The notes under the pieces are model-generated. The model was not told the DNA's origin, made no database searches, and worked only from the letters and a program-made list of their open reading frames with translations. A DNA stretch of 64,000 bases, from contig CAVRUQ010000012.1 in the NCBI GenBank assembly GCA_963724405.1, forward strand, positions 62,001-126,000, in the 5' to 3' direction. Position numbers and translations under genes: made by a program. This DNA comes from CAVQBJ01 sp963724405 (GTDB lineage Bacteria; Actinomycetota; Thermoleophilia; Solirubrobacterales; Solirubrobacteraceae). Shown one piece after another: positions 61,420-64,000 of the stretch (its first letter is position 1; the number at the start of each line of letters is the position of its first letter).

Positions 61420-62916
61420 GTGGCCGCCGCCGACGCCGGGTCACCCGCGCTCGTCCCCCCGCGTGCGCCGCGCCGCGACGATCCGGACGCGGAGCGCGGG
61501 CCGCTGCACGCTCCGGCATCGGCCGTCGCGCGCGCGGGCGCGCTGGCCGGCGCCGTCGCCCTCGGGGCGATCGTGCTGCTCGTGCTCGCGATCGTCCTGG
61601 CCGCGGCCGAGCGACCGAGCTTCCTGTCCCCCTTCACCCGAGCCGGGTACTTCCCCTCGTGGATGGCCGGGCCGCTCGCCGGCCTGCTGCCCTCGCTGAC
61701 CCGCGACGACGCGCGCCTGCGCGCGCTCAGCAGCGGCGCGATCGCGCTCCTGTTCGTCAGCTATCTGCTCGCGTTGCGCTATGGGACGCGGCTGCGGGCG
61801 CGCTGGGTGATCGCCACGATCGTCGCGGTGCAGGCGATCCTGCTCTGCGCGCCGCCGCTGTTCTCGACCGACGTCTTCAACTACCTCAACTACGGGCGCA
61901 TGGGCGCCGTGCACGGGCTGAACCCGTACACGACGCTCCCGCTGTTGGAGCCCCACACCGATCCGGCCTTCGCGATCAGCAACTGGCATCGCCTGCTGAG
62001 CCCGTACGGACCGCTGTTCACGCTGATCACGTACGCGCTCTCGCCGCTCGGCGTCGCCGCCTCGTTCTGGGCGGTCAAGGTGATCATCGCGCTGGCCAAC
62101 CTCGGCACGCTCGCGCTCCTCTGGCGTTGCGCGGAACTGCTCGGGCGTCCGCGGCGGGCGGCGCTCGTGCTCGTCGGGCTGAACCCCCTCGTGCTCGTGT
62201 GGGGCCTTGGGGCCGACCACAACGACGCGCTGATGATGCTGCTCGTGATGCTCTCGGTGTACCTGGCGCTGCGGTCGTGCCGCGCCACGGGCGCGCCGGC
62301 CGACCGCCTCGCGGCCGCCTCGGCCGCGGCGCTCGTGACGGCGATCGCCATCAAGGCGTCGGCCGGCATCCTGCTTCCCGTGCTCGTCCTGGCCGGCCGC
62401 CGGCGCGCCAAGCTGATCGGCGCGCTCGCGGCGGCGCTCGTGCTCGGCGGCGCGAGCCTGCTCGCCTTCGGCGCTCACGTGCCCGATCTCACCACCCAGA
62501 GCCGCCTCGTCACGCCGCTCGGCTTCGCGAACGTCCTCGGGGTGCTGCTCGGCCTCGGCGGGGAGACGGCGGGCCTCCGCGTCGCGCTCGAGGCCGTCCT
62601 CGGGACGACGGTCCTCGTCGCCGCCGCGGTCACGCTGCGCGACCCGCGCCACGCGCTCGCGGCCGCGTACGTGTGCGTGCTCGCGCTCGTGCTGACGCTC
62701 AGCTGGTCGGCCGCGTGGTACATCCTGTGGCTGCTGCCGTTCGCGGCCCTGCTCCGGGGCTGGCCGCCCCGGGCGATCGCGCTCCTGCTGAGCGCCTTCC
62801 TGATCCTCGCCTTCGCGCCGAACGAGCCGCTCGTGCACCGGCCGCTCTCGCTGCCGCTCTACACGACCTCGCTCGGGCGCGCCCACACGAGCGAGATCAA
62901 CGCCCTCCTGCGGTGA
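61420..62916 (+). CDS. Polytopic GT-C-type membrane glycosyltransferase (MptB/DUF2029-like)
   Basis: 498 residues with about 12-13 hydrophobic helices. The first large external loop has STDVFNYLNYGRMGAVHGLNPYT, the acidic loop typical of polyprenol-phosphate-mannose-dependent GT-C enzymes such as MptB, and GLGADHNDALMM sits later. It probably adds mannose or a related sugar to an envelope glycolipid. The GTG start is supported by the -10 box 7 nt before it; upstream ATGs precede that box. Confidence 0.82.
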   Translation: MAAADAGSPALVPPRAPRRDDPDAERGPLHAPASAVARAGALAGAVALGAIVLLVLAIVLAAAERPSFLSPFTRAGYFPSWMAGPLAGLLPSLTRDDARLRALSSGAIALLFVSYLLALRYGTRLRARWVIATIVAVQAILLCAPPLFSTDVFNYLNYGRMGAVHGLNPYTTLPLLEPHTDPAFAISNWHRLLSPYGPLFTLITYALSPLGVAASFWAVKVIIALANLGTLALLWRCAELLGRPRRAALVLVGLNPLVLVWGLGADHNDALMMLLVMLSVYLALRSCRATGAPADRLAAASAAALVTAIAIKASAGILLPVLVLAGRRRAKLIGALAAALVLGGASLLAFGAHVPDLTTQSRLVTPLGFANVLGVLLGLGGETAGLRVALEAVLGTTVLVAAAVTLRDPRHALAAAYVCVLALVLTLSWSAAWYILWLLPFAALLRGWPPRAIALLLSAFLILAFAPNEPLVHRPLSLPLYTTSLGRAHTSEINALLR

Positions 62917-63013
62917 GGAAGAGCCGCCCGTACCGCAACTCGCCCTTCAGTCCGGGGTTCCCCCTGCCGACATCTATGAGAGAAGAGCCGCTCCCCGCAC
63001 CGAGGAGATCACC

Positions 63014-63289
63014 ATGAATCCCCACCGCTACGAGCACTACCGCGCCGCCCTGGCGATCATCGCCGACGTCGGCCCGAGCAAGCTGCACGCCGCCGAACGC
63101 GAGACGCTCACGGACTGCGCCGACGACCTGCTCCTCAGCGACGATCTCATGCTCGTGCGCGCGCGCCGCGAGGAGGCGCTCGAGCTGCTCGACCGCCTGG
63201 TGTCGAGCGGACGCTGGCTGCCGATCACGGCGCGCCAGCTCGGCCGGCACATCGAGGCCTGCGGCCCGGCCGCACTCGTCGCGGCGTAG
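63014..63289 (+). CDS. Small conserved-looking protein of unknown function
   Basis: 91 residues, mostly helical and acidic (ETLTDCADDLLLSDDLMLVRARREEALELLDRLV). No motif recognised. GAGGAGA precedes the ATG at good spacing, supporting expression. Its stop is close to the next convergent gene. Confidence 0.65.
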   Translation: MNPHRYEHYRAALAIIADVGPSKLHAAERETLTDCADDLLLSDDLMLVRARREEALELLDRLVSSGRWLPITARQLGRHIEACGPAALVAA

Positions 63290-63295
63290 CGGCGA

Positions 63296-63312
63296 CGCGC
63301 GCTCAGCGCGCG
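63296..63312. terminator. Short GC hairpin between convergent genes
   Basis: CGCGCGC-TCA-GCGCGCG; the loop is the stop codon (TGA on the minus strand) of the phosphodiester glycosidase gene. Alternating GC makes the significance doubtful. Confidence 0.3.
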
Positions 63313-64000
63313 ACCACCGTGAAGAAATCGCGGGTGTCGGGCAGACGCAACTGACCGGCGATGCCGTTCTGCCCGGGAACCTGCGGGTAGGCCACCGGAC
63401 CCGTGGGGCGGTGGGCGTACAGATAGCCGGCCACCCAGAACGGGTTGATGTCCAGCTGCACGGCGCGGACGGCTCCGGCGCCGATGAGCGCCCGCCCGAG
63501 CATCGCCGGCGTGAGCTGCTCGCCCGCCGCCCACACGAGATCCCCGCCGGCGGTGATGCCGAGGCCTGAGCGGGCGGTGAGGATGCGCTCGTTCAGCGGA
63601 TCGCCCCAACAGGTCAGCGGGCAGCTGTTCGCCGTGTCGTTCAGGCGGCCCCGGTCGACGAGCAGCGACAGGTTCTGCCGGACCGAGGCGATCGCCCGTC
63701 CCGACGCGGGCACCCCCTCGCGCCACGCGCCGATCGCCGTGACGCCGTCGGTGTAGGTGACGATCGAGCCGAGGCCGGCGCTCAGCGGCACGGCCGTGCG
63801 GCCACCCATCACGAACCCGTTGCCCGCCACGTTGAACTTGAAGCCGCCGTTGAAGCCGGCCAGAACACGATGGATCTCGCTCGGCTCGATCTGATCGCCG
63901 TACCTCCAGCCGCTTCCGCCCGGGTAGGCGGAGCCGGCGTGCAGGTGCAGCTCGGTGAGCCGCTGATCGAAACGCAGGAAGGTGACGCCGCCGCGCTGGG
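63303..64000 (-). CDS. Phosphodiester glycosidase (NAGPA/DUF2233) family protein, 5' part missing
   Basis: The gene runs off the right edge of the window, so its start is not seen. Reading continues in frame to base 64000, including GSAYPGGSGWRYGDQI and the FNGGF motif characteristic of NAGPA-domain proteins upstream of a GTG at 63830 that should not be taken as the start. Later blocks (LGITAGGDLVWAAG, AVQLDINPFWVAGYLY) fit the family. Members hydrolyse phosphodiester-linked sugars in the envelope; exported members are common. Confidence 0.82.
   Translation of the reverse strand, partial: QRGGVTFLRFDQRLTELHLHAGSAYPGGSGWRYGDQIEPSEIHRVLAGFNGGFKFNVAGNGFVMGGRTAVPLSAGLGSIVTYTDGVTAIGAWREGVPASGRAIASVRQNLSLLVDRGRLNDTANSCPLTCWGDPLNERILTARSGLGITAGGDLVWAAGEQLTPAMLGRALIGAGAVRAVQLDINPFWVAGYLYAHRPTGPVAYPQVPGQNGIAGQLRLPDTRDFFTVVAR

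Noticed and set aside
63303..63830. Treating the phosphodiester glycosidase as a complete 175-residue gene starting at GTG 63830
   Set aside because: The same frame continues to the window edge through the family motif FNGGF, so the gene is truncated by the window.

Overview
The window is very GC-rich, with densely packed, often 1-4 bp overlapping genes, frequent GTG starts and gene families typical of high-GC Actinomycetota. The mix (CHAD protein, SNF2 helicase, PucR-controlled amine catabolism, GspE/PilB pilus ATPase, DUF488, P450, LLM oxidoreductase) suggests a soil Thermoleophilia/Solirubrobacterales-like chromosome. That placement is inference. I saw no rRNA, tRNA, CRISPR array, insertion sequence or prophage.

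Positions 1-18251 are the most distinctive part: a same-strand lipid/polyketide locus. It holds the 3' end of a degenerate KAS III-like gene, a WS/DGAT acyltransferase, an acyl-CoA dehydrogenase, a 2693-residue PUFA-synthase-like megasynthase (KS-AT-KS-ACP-ACP-KR-DH), an 1867-residue single-chain biotin-dependent carboxylase (BC-BCCP-CT) and a phosphopantetheinyl transferase. The last three overlap by 1-4 bp. Extender supply, carrier activation, chain building and esterification thus lie together. The synthase has no enoylreductase or thioesterase, its two ACPs carry Thr where Ser is expected, and the ACPs lie in a 300-bp repeat with one mismatch.

Positions 18252-32300 hold mixed housekeeping and accessory genes: an NTF2-like protein, DUF488, a P450, an aldo/keto reductase, a MacB-like ABC pair with a 23-codon leader ORF, a redoxin pair, a secreted protein plus class A beta-lactamase-like hydrolase, an FMN-binding protein, a LapA-like protein, an SDR/HAD pair, and a TetR-MFS efflux operon with a paired operator over its promoter.

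Positions 32272-42870 hold a zinc-ribbon/SRPBCC pair, a CHAD-SNF2 pair, proline catabolism (proline dehydrogenase plus P5C dehydrogenase), an orphan PII protein without Tyr51, a VOC protein, a peptide-type solute-binding lipoprotein, a thiamine-binding-fold protein and an apparently internally deleted flavin-binding protein.

Positions 42872-52492 form an amine/polyamine catabolism region: two FAD amine oxidase-like proteins, an APC permease, a PucR regulator, a 4-aminobutyraldehyde-type dehydrogenase and a class III aminotransferase. Positions 52499-57683 hold a pilus-type ATPase followed 4 nt later by a giant cell-wall hydrolase with cytoplasmic repeats, a collagen-like segment, a lytic transglycosylase domain and a LytM-like domain. 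The remainder holds an LLM oxidoreductase, an SDR, a second class III aminotransferase, a GT-C-type membrane glycosyltransferase, a small unknown protein and a truncated phosphodiester glycosidase. No gene-free stretch exceeds 300 bp. The largest (50836-51097, 57684-57907, 47768-47963, 44342-44532) are promoter regions described below.
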